A stretch of DNA of 64,000 bases from Ancylobacter novellus DSM 506. GTDB taxonomy: Bacteria; Pseudomonadota; Alphaproteobacteria; Rhizobiales; Xanthobacteraceae. Position 1 is the stretch's first letter; every line of letters begins with the position of its first letter. The stretch is from NCBI RefSeq assembly GCF_000092925.1, contig NC_014217.1, positions 2,604,001-2,668,000 on the forward strand, given 5' to 3'. Of this stretch, positions 35,479-42,162 are shown in pieces. The notes beneath the pieces were generated by a model, which did not search any database, had not been told where the DNA came from, and saw only the letters and a list, made by a program, of their open reading frames with translations. The position numbers and the translations under genes are program-made.

Positions 35479-35555
35479 TGGTAGCGGGAGAGGGACTTGA
35501 ACCCCCGACCCCAGGATTATGATTCCCGTGCTCTAACCAGCTGAGCTACCCCGCC
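35479..35555 (-). tRNA. tRNA-Met (anticodon CAT)
   Basis: A 77-base cloverleaf read leftward. The acceptor GGCGGGG pairs with the 3' end TCCCGCT (with G-T pairs), the CCA is encoded, the D stem is GCTC/GAGC and the T-loop TTCAAGT. The anticodon loop ATCATAA gives CAT. The first pair and D-loop fit elongator Met; a lysidine-modified Ile tRNA with CAT is the alternative. Confidence 0.93.
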
Positions 35556-35687
35556 ACGACAACGCCGGCGATGAGGCCGGTTTGCAGAGTGGGCGGGATA
35601 TAAGGAAGCAGGCCGGATGGTGTCAAGGCAGGAACGACGCCACACACGGCCGACACGCCCCGCCCCCGTTCCGGCGCGACCCTTTCC

Positions 35688-35954
35688 TCACGCCATCGCC
35701 ATGTGCGCGAGGCGGAATCCATGCGCCAGGAACATCAGCCACAGCACCTCGTCCCACGAGGTGAACGCGGCCGGATCGAAGCGGTAGCGGCGCATCACCG
35801 CGAGGATCGCGGTGAACCACGCCAGCACCGAGAGCCACGCCGACATCGCCAGCAGATGCGGGCTGGTGGCGAATGCGGAGAGCACCAGCGCGAGCACCAG
35901 CTTGACGCCGAAGCGGCCGACTGTGCGCGAGGATGCCTCGTCGACCCTCGGCAT
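35688..35954 (-). CDS. Small membrane protein
   Basis: An 88-residue protein with two or three hydrophobic segments (about 18-38, 40-53 and 68-84). The ATG at 35954 is the best start; the frame extends to 36134 but that part has a poor coding pattern and no ribosome site. The family is unknown to me. It is transcribed away from the DapA-like group. Confidence 0.6.
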   Translation of the reverse strand: MPRVDEASSRTVGRFGVKLVLALVLSAFATSPHLLAMSAWLSVLAWFTAILAVMRRYRFDPAAFTSWDEVLWLMFLAHGFRLAHMAMA

Positions 35955-36255
35955 CACGACGCCGCGTCCCGGCGGCGGGAAGCTCTCGGCTCGAATGCGC
36001 GCATCAGCATGAGCCACACGCTCGTCAGGGCCATGCCCACCTCCCGTGCGAGAGAAAGACAGCGCTCCCTGTGCCGCGCCGGCGCATAAAGGATCGATAC
36101 GTTTCTGGCACCGCCGCGATAAGGCGCCGGTCAAAACCGCCCCCGTTTATGCCCCCCTTATGCCGGAGACCGCATCTCCCAATCGCTCCTTGAGGCGGTC
36201 CTGCCTAGCTTTTCGCTGCGGCGCACATCCCGCGCCGTGAACCCGGCAGAAAAGC
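35955..36255. other. Intergenic stretch without a recognised gene
   Basis: About 300 bases between a leftward membrane protein and a rightward small protein. I see no RNA gene, strong hairpin or repeat. Presumably it holds the two promoters. Confidence 0.5.
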
Positions 36256-36486
36256 ATGAGCAGTCTCCGATGCAGGATCGCCGATCGCATCGTTCCGGTC
36301 GCCAATCGTCTGCGTTTCGCCGTCGGCAGGGATGCCGTCGGCCATTGGGTCGCCCTCGAGCTTCACGGACGCGGCGGCGGATTCTTCCGCTCCAAGGAAG
36401 CCGCCCTGCACTATGCCATGGCCGAATGCGGCGGACGCCGCCGCGCGGTGCGCGTCTCGCGCCGCCCGCTCCCGTTTCCCCTGTGA
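36256..36486 (+). CDS. Small basic hypothetical protein
   Basis: A 76-residue, arginine-rich protein. The central block W-V-A-L-E-L-H-G-R-G-G-G-F-F and the following helix (S-K-E-A-A-L-H-Y-A-M-A-E) resemble small conserved Rhizobiales proteins of unknown function. It ends 12 bases before the DapA-like gene, which has its own GGGAGG ribosome site, so the two are probably cotranscribed. Confidence 0.6.
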   Translation: MSSLRCRIADRIVPVANRLRFAVGRDAVGHWVALELHGRGGGFFRSKEAALHYAMAECGGRRRAVRVSRRPLPFPL

Positions 36487-36498
36487 GGGAGGCACGCC

Positions 36499-37401
36499 AT
36501 GCTCAGCGGCGTCTTCGTCCCTCTCGTCATGCCCTTCCTCGGAACCGTCGTCGACGAGGATTCCTTCGCCTATCACGTCGAGATGCTTCTGGCCGCGAAT
36601 GTCGGCGGGCTCATCGCCGGCGGGATCGCCGGTGAGGGCCCCACCCTCACCCTGCGCGAGAAGGAGCGGCTCATCCGCATCGCCGTCGAGGCGGCCGGCC
36701 GGCGCGCGCCGGTCGTCGCCGCCACCGGCACCAATTCGACCGCCGCCACCATAGAGGCCACCCGCATGGCGCGGCAGGCGGGCGCCTCGGCGGCGCTGCT
36801 GGTGACGCCCTATTACAACAAGCCCGGCCAGGAGGGCATGTACCGCCATTTCGAGGCGGTGGCGCGCGCCGTCGACCTGCCGCTGATCCTGCACAACGTG
36901 CCCCAGCGCACCAACGTGACGCTGGCGCCGCAGACCATCGACCGCCTCGGGCAGCTTCCCAGCATCTTCGCCCTGCTCGACGAAAGCGACGACTTCGCCC
37001 ATCAGCGGGCAGTCGCCGATGCCTGTGCCGAGCGGCTGTGGCGCATCGCGCCGAACGCGGTCGGCGCCTTCCTTCCGGGCTTGCGCCCGCCCCGCGCCTG
37101 CTTCGAGCCCGCCGCCAACATCGCCCCGCGCCTGTGCGCACGGCTATGGGAGCTGCGGCTCGCCGGCAAGGGGAACGAGGCCGCCGAGCTGGTCGTCGCG
37201 CTCGCCACGCTGAAATGCGCGCTTGACCTCGAACCCGAGCCGGTCGGCATCAAATACGCCGCGTCGCTGATGACCCCGACCTTCAGCCCGGAACTGCGCC
37301 TGCCGCTCACCCCGCCGAGCGCCGCCTCGGCGTCGGCCATCCGCGTCGCCATTGCCGCGCTCGCCAGCGTGCACGACCGCGCGCTGCATCATCTGGTGTG
37401 A
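36499..37401 (+). CDS. DapA-fold protein lacking the Schiff-base lysine
   Basis: A 300-residue member of the dihydrodipicolinate synthase/N-acetylneuraminate lyase family by overall sequence: T-P-Y-Y-N-K-P-G-Q-E-G-M-Y, N-V-P-Q-R-T-N and the TIM-barrel spacing are all recognisable. The catalytic residues are not conserved. The E. coli threonine 44 position is Ile43 (in G-I-A-G-E), tyrosine 133 is His132 and the Schiff-base lysine 161 is Leu160 (in F-A-L-L-D-E). It cannot work by the usual aldolase mechanism. It may be a non-catalytic binding protein or use different chemistry. It follows a 76-residue hypothetical gene, and a short membrane protein gene follows. Confidence 0.85.
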   Translation: MLSGVFVPLVMPFLGTVVDEDSFAYHVEMLLAANVGGLIAGGIAGEGPTLTLREKERLIRIAVEAAGRRAPVVAATGTNSTAATIEATRMARQAGASAALLVTPYYNKPGQEGMYRHFEAVARAVDLPLILHNVPQRTNVTLAPQTIDRLGQLPSIFALLDESDDFAHQRAVADACAERLWRIAPNAVGAFLPGLRPPRACFEPAANIAPRLCARLWELRLAGKGNEAAELVVALATLKCALDLEPEPVGIKYAASLMTPTFSPELRLPLTPPSAASASAIRVAIAALASVHDRALHHLV

Positions 37402-37403
37402 AC

Positions 37404-37604
37404 ATGTCGCCGACCGAACATCCGCTGCGCCACCGGAGCCGCCATACCAATCGTTATGCCAGCAGCCAGCAATTGATGGCCCGCATGGCGGTGGTGATGA
37501 GCCTGCTCTTCGCGCTCAGCATGGTGCTGAGCCACCTGACCCGCCCGGCAGCCGACGACCCGCCGTCCGTCGACGCGAAGGTGGAAAGCATAGCGCCGCG
37601 CTGA
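37404..37604 (+). CDS. Short single-pass membrane protein
   Basis: A 66-residue protein with one membrane helix (about residues 27-45, M-A-V-V-M-S-L-L-F-A-L-S-M-V-L) after a basic N-terminus, implying N-in topology and a small periplasmic tail. It starts two bases after the DapA-like stop (a GTG six bases upstream overlaps that stop), so it is probably cotranscribed. The family is unknown. Confidence 0.55.
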   Translation: MSPTEHPLRHRSRHTNRYASSQQLMARMAVVMSLLFALSMVLSHLTRPAADDPPSVDAKVESIAPR

Positions 37605-37635
37605 CCTATTGGTGCGCCGAAGAGCCCGAAAACAG

Positions 37636-37660
37636 AAAGCCCGGCGCGAGGCCGGGCTTT
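37636..37660. terminator. Bidirectional terminator between convergent genes
   Basis: AAAGCCCGGC (37636-37645) pairs perfectly with GCCGGGCTTT (37651-37660) over a 5-base loop. It lies between the rightward short membrane protein gene and the leftward BA14K gene; the leftward side continues into CTGTTTTC, so it best serves BA14K. Confidence 0.8.
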
Positions 37661-37683
37661 CGCATTCACAAGGTCGGCGTGGC

Positions 37684-38163
37684 TCAGTAGGGCGAGACGC
37701 ACTGCTGGCGCGGGCCGACATAGGGCTGGAAGGTGTTGTCGTATGCGCGATAGGAGCGGTAGGTCTGGGCGCACCACTGCACGTGCCCGTTGCCGCCGCC
37801 ACCCGGCACGACATAGGTCGGCTGCGACTGCGCGGCGATGGCGCCGCTGATCAGCGCGCCGGCGGCGAAGGCCCCCGCCGGGAACCACCAGCCATTGTAT
37901 TGGCGGTAGCCGGGCCGGTAGTAGCCGTAGCCGCGATAGCCGTTGTAGTAGCCGTAACGGCCGCTGCGATAGAAGCCGGCACGCGCGCCCTGCCTGTATC
38001 CCTGCCTATATCCCTGCCGGTAAGCCGGCCGATACTGTACATTCTCGATGCCCGACGCCGGCCTCTCAATGCCCGTCGGGCTCCAGGGCGCCGACATGGC
38101 GGGAACGACGCTGGACGTTACCAGCGTTGCGGCGGCAGCGAGAGCGATCGTGACTTTCTTCAT
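37684..38163 (-). CDS. BA14K family protein
   Basis: A 159-residue exported protein with a signal peptide (residues 1-24, ending A-M-S-A). A Tyr/Arg/Gly-rich stretch with a Y-R-Q-G repeat (about 49-59) and many Y-G-Y-Y motifs follows, then a hydrophobic segment (about 93-110). The C-terminal BA14K motif is H-V-Q-W-C-A-Q-T-Y-R-S-Y with a second cysteine near the end. The Brucella member is a lectin-like immunoreactive surface protein; a general role is not known. It is monocistronic with a terminator downstream. Confidence 0.88.
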   Translation of the reverse strand: MKKVTIALAAAATLVTSSVVPAMSAPWSPTGIERPASGIENVQYRPAYRQGYRQGYRQGARAGFYRSGRYGYYNGYRGYGYYRPGYRQYNGWWFPAGAFAAGALISGAIAAQSQPTYVVPGGGGNGHVQWCAQTYRSYRAYDNTFQPYVGPRQQCVSPY

Positions 38164-38387
38164 CGCGGCATTCCTCCGAAATACAGACCGTTACTCAGGC
38201 GTAACGCCCTGTCGATGAATGCCCACTGAACGAAATCTGTCGGAGATGTGGCAGATTGCTGAATACCCGTTCAGCAAGGGCGGAAGGGTGGACGGTATCC
38301 GCCGGGCCAACGCGACGAGGGCGCGAGACGTTCCGCCCCGCGCCCTGCGACATATCGCGAATGAACGCTGCCGGTGAACGGCTGCGC

Positions 38388-38825
38388 TCAGTCCTTGCCG
38401 GGATCGGCGGTGAAGCCCGCCGCGGCGATGCCGGCGCCCGCCGCCGCCTCGTCATTGTCCGAGGTGTCGCCGGAAATGCCGACCGCGCCGACCACCGCAC
38501 CGGCGGCGTCGCGGATCAGCACGCCGCCCGGCACCGGCACCAGCGCACCGCCGCTGACATGGCTCGCCGCAGCGATGAAGAAGGGCTGCTCCTTCGCCCG
38601 CTTGAACAGCGAGCGCGAGCCCATGCCGAGGGCGAGCGCGCCATGGGCCTTGCCGTGTGCCACCTCGAAGCGCTTCAGGCTGGTGCCGTCCTCCACGGCA
38701 GCGACCTTCACCGCGCCCCGGGCGTCGAGCACCACCACCGCCATCGGGGCGAAATTGCCCTTGCGGCAATGGTCGAGGGCAGTGGCGAGAATGGTCTGGG
38801 CGGCGGTCAGGCTCAGATTGGACAT
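38388..38825 (-). CDS. GlcG/HbpS-family haem-binding-like protein
   Basis: A 145-residue GlcG/HbpS family protein (pattern V-V-V-L-D-A-R-G-x-V-K-V-A, then P-G-G-V-L-I-R-D-A-A-G-A-V-V-G-A-V-G-I-S-G). Members bind haem or form part of glycolate (glc) and other catabolic loci, usually without proven activity. The ATG at 38825 is used; an upstream extension to 38927 is unlikely. It is divergent from a TRAP transporter operon across an operator-like site, consistent with a hydroxyacid locus. Confidence 0.85.
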   Translation of the reverse strand: MSNLSLTAAQTILATALDHCRKGNFAPMAVVVLDARGAVKVAAVEDGTSLKRFEVAHGKAHGALALGMGSRSLFKRAKEQPFFIAAASHVSGGALVPVPGGVLIRDAAGAVVGAVGISGDTSDNDEAAAGAGIAAAGFTADPGKD

Positions 38826-38921
38826 GTGGGTTCCCGGCTTGCGCATGGTCCTCGGACGGAAACCGGAATGTCCTTTTCGCCACCCGATCGTCAAGTCCAG
38901 CCTTGCCATCGCGCCGTATTT

Positions 38922-38937
38922 TTGCATTCATAATTAA
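38922..38937. promoter_or_regulatory. Candidate GntR-FCD operator, site a
   Basis: TTGCATTCATAATTAA lies between the divergent GlcG-like and TRAP dctP genes. The first 14 bases are identical to the element at 45198 and related to those near 48911 and 49760. In a GC-rich genome such AT-rich elements stand out. Confidence 0.55.
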
Positions 38938-39054
38938 ATCTCGACCCTCGAATGAGGATCGACGCGTCCGCCGGCTCCCGTCGAAAGGCGCCGTTCGGAA
39001 GTGAAAAGTGCCGGGTAACCGGCCGGTCAGAGGAAAACCCAAGGGAGCATACCC

Positions 39055-40038
39055 ATGATCCGCTTCACGCGAATCGTGTCGGCGCTGGCCGGCACCGTGC
39101 TGCTTGCCGCCACGGCGGTCGCCGAGCCCATCGAGATCAAGCTCGGCCATGTCGGAGAGCCCGGTTCGCTCTTCGATCAGACGACGCAGGAATTCGCCAA
39201 GCGCGCCAATGCGAAGCTGGGCGACAAGGCCAAGGTCGTCACCTACGGATCGAGCCAGCTCGGCGGCGACACCGAGCTGCTGAAGAAGCTCAAGCTCGGG
39301 ACGGTGGACCTCGCCCTGCCCTCCACGGTGATGACGACCGTGGCGCCCGAGTTCGGCGTGTTCGAGATGCCCTATCTGGTGCAGAACCGCGACCATGCGG
39401 CGAAGATTCGCGAAGCGGTCATCAAGCCGGTGCTGGTGCCGATCGCCAAGGACAAGGGCTACGAGATCCTTGGGGTGTGGGAGAACGGTATCCGCCACAT
39501 CACCAACAGCAAGCGTCCGATCAACAAGCCTGAGGATCTGGCGGGCATCAAGCTGCGCGTTCCGCAGGGCGTGTGGCGCGTGCGCATGTTCCAGGCCTAT
39601 GGCGCGACGCCAAGCCCGATGGCGCTGTCCGAGGTCTTCGTGGCGCTGCAGACGGGCGTGATGGACGGGCAGGAGAACCCGCTCGCCCAGATCTACCCGT
39701 CGCGTTTCCAGGAAGTGCAGAAGTATCTCTCGCTGACGGGCCACGTCTACACGCCGGCCTATCTCACCGCGGGCCGCAGCTGGTCCCGTCTGCCGCCGGA
39801 CGTCCAGAAGGCCTTGATGGAGACCGCGGTCGAGATGGAGCCCGTCGCGCTCGAGATTGCCGCCAAGCTCGACGACGAGCTGCTCGGCAAGCTCAAGGAC
39901 GCCGGCATGCAGGTGAACGAGGTCGACAAGCCCGCCTTCATCGCCGCGAGCAAGCCCGTCTACGAGCAGTTCGCCAAGGAAGTTCCGGGCGGCCAGAAGC
40001 TAATCGACGACTCCCTCGCGCTCGGCAAGGGCTCCTAA
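39055..40038 (+). CDS. TRAP transporter substrate-binding protein (DctP family)
   Basis: A 327-residue periplasmic solute receptor with a signal peptide (residues 1-23, A-V-A cleavage). DctP-type features are L-G-H-V-G near the start, the L-R-V-P-Q strand (about 168) whose arginine binds the substrate carboxylate, and A-L-Q-T-G-V-M-D-G-Q-E-N-P (about 197-209). Ligands of such receptors are typically C4-dicarboxylates, 2-hydroxy- or 2-keto-acids and sugar acids. A structured intercistronic hairpin separates it from the two membrane subunits, allowing more binding protein than permease. Hydroxyacid uptake is the best guess from the neighbourhood. Confidence 0.92.
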   Translation: MIRFTRIVSALAGTVLLAATAVAEPIEIKLGHVGEPGSLFDQTTQEFAKRANAKLGDKAKVVTYGSSQLGGDTELLKKLKLGTVDLALPSTVMTTVAPEFGVFEMPYLVQNRDHAAKIREAVIKPVLVPIAKDKGYEILGVWENGIRHITNSKRPINKPEDLAGIKLRVPQGVWRVRMFQAYGATPSPMALSEVFVALQTGVMDGQENPLAQIYPSRFQEVQKYLSLTGHVYTPAYLTAGRSWSRLPPDVQKALMETAVEMEPVALEIAAKLDDELLGKLKDAGMQVNEVDKPAFIAASKPVYEQFAKEVPGGQKLIDDSLALGKGS

Positions 40039-40046
40039 ATCCCAGC

Positions 40047-40078
40047 GGCTGGCGGTCTGCGAGGCCGCCGGCCCCTTT
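40047..40078 (+). terminator. Intercistronic hairpin between dctP and dctQ
   Basis: GGCTGGCGG (40047-40055) pairs with CCGCCGGCC (40065-40073) with one G-T pair, then CCTTTTC. It probably attenuates transcription or protects the dctP message end, giving higher receptor than permease levels. Confidence 0.6.
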
Positions 40079-40145
40079 TCCCCAAGCCGGCCCGTGACGC
40101 CGTCTTGTGCGCCGCGGGCACCGGCACCGTCCCTGGAACCCGAAC

Positions 40146-40697
40146 ATGCTTGCAATCAGAAGATCCTACGATCGGATCTTGGAAGTCATCGCGGCGCTGC
40201 TCATGGCGGCGCTCACGGTGATCATCGTCCTTGGTTTCGTCTTCCGGGCGGTCGGCCTGTCGCTCGTCTGGTACGACGAGGTCGCCTCCATCGGACTGTG
40301 CTGGCTCACCTATTACGGCAGCGCGCTCGCCGCCCTGCGCGGCGCCCATATCGGCTTCCCGGGGATCGTGAACGCATTCCCGCCAGGGCTGCGCGTGCTT
40401 TCCACCATTTTCGCGGAAGCCGTCGTTCTGGCCTTCTTCGTGATCCTGACCGTGACCGGCCTCGAGGTGCTCGACATCCTGCAGGGCAGCACGATGGTCT
40501 CCATCCCCTCCGTCTCGCTCGTCATCACCCAGTCGGTGATCCCGATCACGGCGGTACTGTTCATCATTGCGGAGCTTCTGCGCTTCCCCGAGGTGCTGGC
40601 GGCCGCGCGCGGCGCCGGCTTCGAGGATCATGAGCTGAAGGAAGCGCTCGATACCGTTTCCGATGCCGCCCCGGCCAGTGGAGGAACCGCCCGATGA
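40146..40697 (+). CDS. TRAP transporter small membrane subunit (DctQ)
   Basis: A 183-residue DctQ-type subunit with four membrane helices (about 13-35, 45-65, 88-110 and 125-145) and the conserved W-Y-D-E-V near residue 42. It pairs with the large DctM subunit, whose ATG at 40694 overlaps its stop. The ATG at 40146 is used; upstream codons to 40107 are not convincing. Confidence 0.9.
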   Translation: MLAIRRSYDRILEVIAALLMAALTVIIVLGFVFRAVGLSLVWYDEVASIGLCWLTYYGSALAALRGAHIGFPGIVNAFPPGLRVLSTIFAEAVVLAFFVILTVTGLEVLDILQGSTMVSIPSVSLVITQSVIPITAVLFIIAELLRFPEVLAAARGAGFEDHELKEALDTVSDAAPASGGTAR

Positions 40698-42013
40698 CCG
40701 AAACCATGGGGCTGATGTTTGCCGGCCTGTTCGGCATGGTCCTGCTCAACGTGCCGATCGCCATCGCGCTCGGCATGGTCGCGGTTATCGCCATCTGGTT
40801 GAGCCAGGGCACCGATATGTTGCCGAACGTGGCGCTCGTCATGTTCGAAGGCGCGACCAACTTCCCGCTGCTGGCGATCCCGCTGTTCATCTTCGCCGGC
40901 GGGATCATGAATTCGTCCTCGATCTCGCGGCGCCTCATCAATCTCGCCTCGGCGATGCTCGGCTTCGTGCGCGGCGGTCTCGCCATGGTGACGATCGGCT
41001 CGTCCATGTTCTTCGCCGAGATCTCCGGCTCGGCGGTCGCCGGCGTCGCGGCGCTCGGCTCGCTGCTGATCCCGGCCATGAAGAGCCGTGGCTACAGCAA
41101 GGAATATGCGGCGGCGATCTCGTCGTCTTCGGCGAGCCTCGCGATCATCCTGCCGCCGTCCATCCCGATGATCCTCTACGCCGTCATGGCGCAGGTCTCG
41201 GTGGTGAAGATGTTCATCTCCGGGCTGCTACCTGGCCTGCTCGGCGGTGCAGGGCTCGCGCTGGCGAGCTGGTACTACGCGGTGAAGCACGATTTCCCGG
41301 TCGAGCAGCGCTTCGCCTGGAGCCGTCTCGTGCAGGCATTCCGCGAGGCGATCTGGGCGCTGATGCTGCCCGTGGTCATCCTCGGCGGCATCTTCGGCGG
41401 CTTCGTCACCGCGACCGAAGGTGCGGCGGTGGCGGTGGTGGCGGCCCTGTTCATCTCTACCGTCATCTACCGGGAGCTCGACCTGAGGGCGCTTTACCGC
41501 GCGCTCGTCGACGGCGCGCTGCAGACGGCGGTGGTCATGCTGCTGGTCGCCTCCTCCGCGCTGGTCGGCGTGTTCCTCACCGAGAGCCGCGTGCCGCAAG
41601 CGCTGGCCAGCTCCATCGCCGAGCTGACCACCAACCCCTACATGGTGCTGCTGCTGCTCAACATCCTCTTCCTGATCCTCGGGATGTTCCTGCACTCGGC
41701 GGCCGCCATCATCCTCACCGTGCCGATCATCCTGCCGCTGATCCAGCAGGTGGGCATCGACCCGGTGCATTTCGGCCTGGTGCTCACGCTCAACCTCGCC
41801 ATCGGCCAGCAGACGCCGCCCGTGGCCTCGGTGCTCATCGCCGCCTGTTCGATAGCCAAGTCGGACATCTGGCAGACGACAAAGGCCAATGTCGGCTTCC
41901 TGGTCGTGCTGCTGGCGGTGCTGATGATCTGCACCTATGTGCCCTGGTTCGCACTGGCGCCGACGCAGTGGTTCTACGGCGACCCGTCCATCGGCGCGAT
42001 GCCGGTGAACTGA
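40694..42013 (+). CDS. TRAP transporter large permease subunit (DctM)
   Basis: A 439-residue DctM permease with about a dozen membrane helices and the family's S-A-A-I-I-L-T-V-P-I type segments, including I-P-L-F-I-F-A-G and P-P-S-I-P-M-I-L-Y-A. It works as the sodium-coupled channel of the tripartite system with DctQ and the binding protein. A strong terminator follows 27 bases after the stop. Confidence 0.94.
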   Translation: MTETMGLMFAGLFGMVLLNVPIAIALGMVAVIAIWLSQGTDMLPNVALVMFEGATNFPLLAIPLFIFAGGIMNSSSISRRLINLASAMLGFVRGGLAMVTIGSSMFFAEISGSAVAGVAALGSLLIPAMKSRGYSKEYAAAISSSSASLAIILPPSIPMILYAVMAQVSVVKMFISGLLPGLLGGAGLALASWYYAVKHDFPVEQRFAWSRLVQAFREAIWALMLPVVILGGIFGGFVTATEGAAVAVVAALFISTVIYRELDLRALYRALVDGALQTAVVMLLVASSALVGVFLTESRVPQALASSIAELTTNPYMVLLLLNILFLILGMFLHSAAAIILTVPIILPLIQQVGIDPVHFGLVLTLNLAIGQQTPPVASVLIAACSIAKSDIWQTTKANVGFLVVLLAVLMICTYVPWFALAPTQWFYGDPSIGAMPVN

Positions 42014-42040
42014 CGGCACCACACCAGCCCCACGCTTCCA

Positions 42041-42070
42041 GCCTCCCCGGTACGCCGGGGAGGCTTTTTC
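42041..42070 (+). terminator. Intrinsic terminator of the TRAP operon
   Basis: GCCTCCCCGG (42041-42050), loop TACG, CCGGGGAGGC (42055-42064), then TTTTTCTTT. A textbook Rho-independent terminator. Confidence 0.9.
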
Positions 42071-42095
42071 TTTGGCCGTGCCTATCCGCGGAAAA

Positions 42096-42131
42096 AGCAA
42101 AGGGCGCCCGGGCCTGCAGCCCGGGCGCCCT
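42096..42131 (-). terminator. Intrinsic terminator of the FAD/Fe-S dehydrogenase gene
   Basis: AGGGCGCCCGGGC (42101-42113) and GCCCGGGCGCCCT (42119-42131) form a perfect 13-base stem. Read leftward it is followed by TTGCTTTTTC, so it terminates the dehydrogenase gene that ends at 42163. Confidence 0.85.
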
Positions 42132-42162
42132 CGTCTATCGACGGGCATATGGAAGGCGGCCC

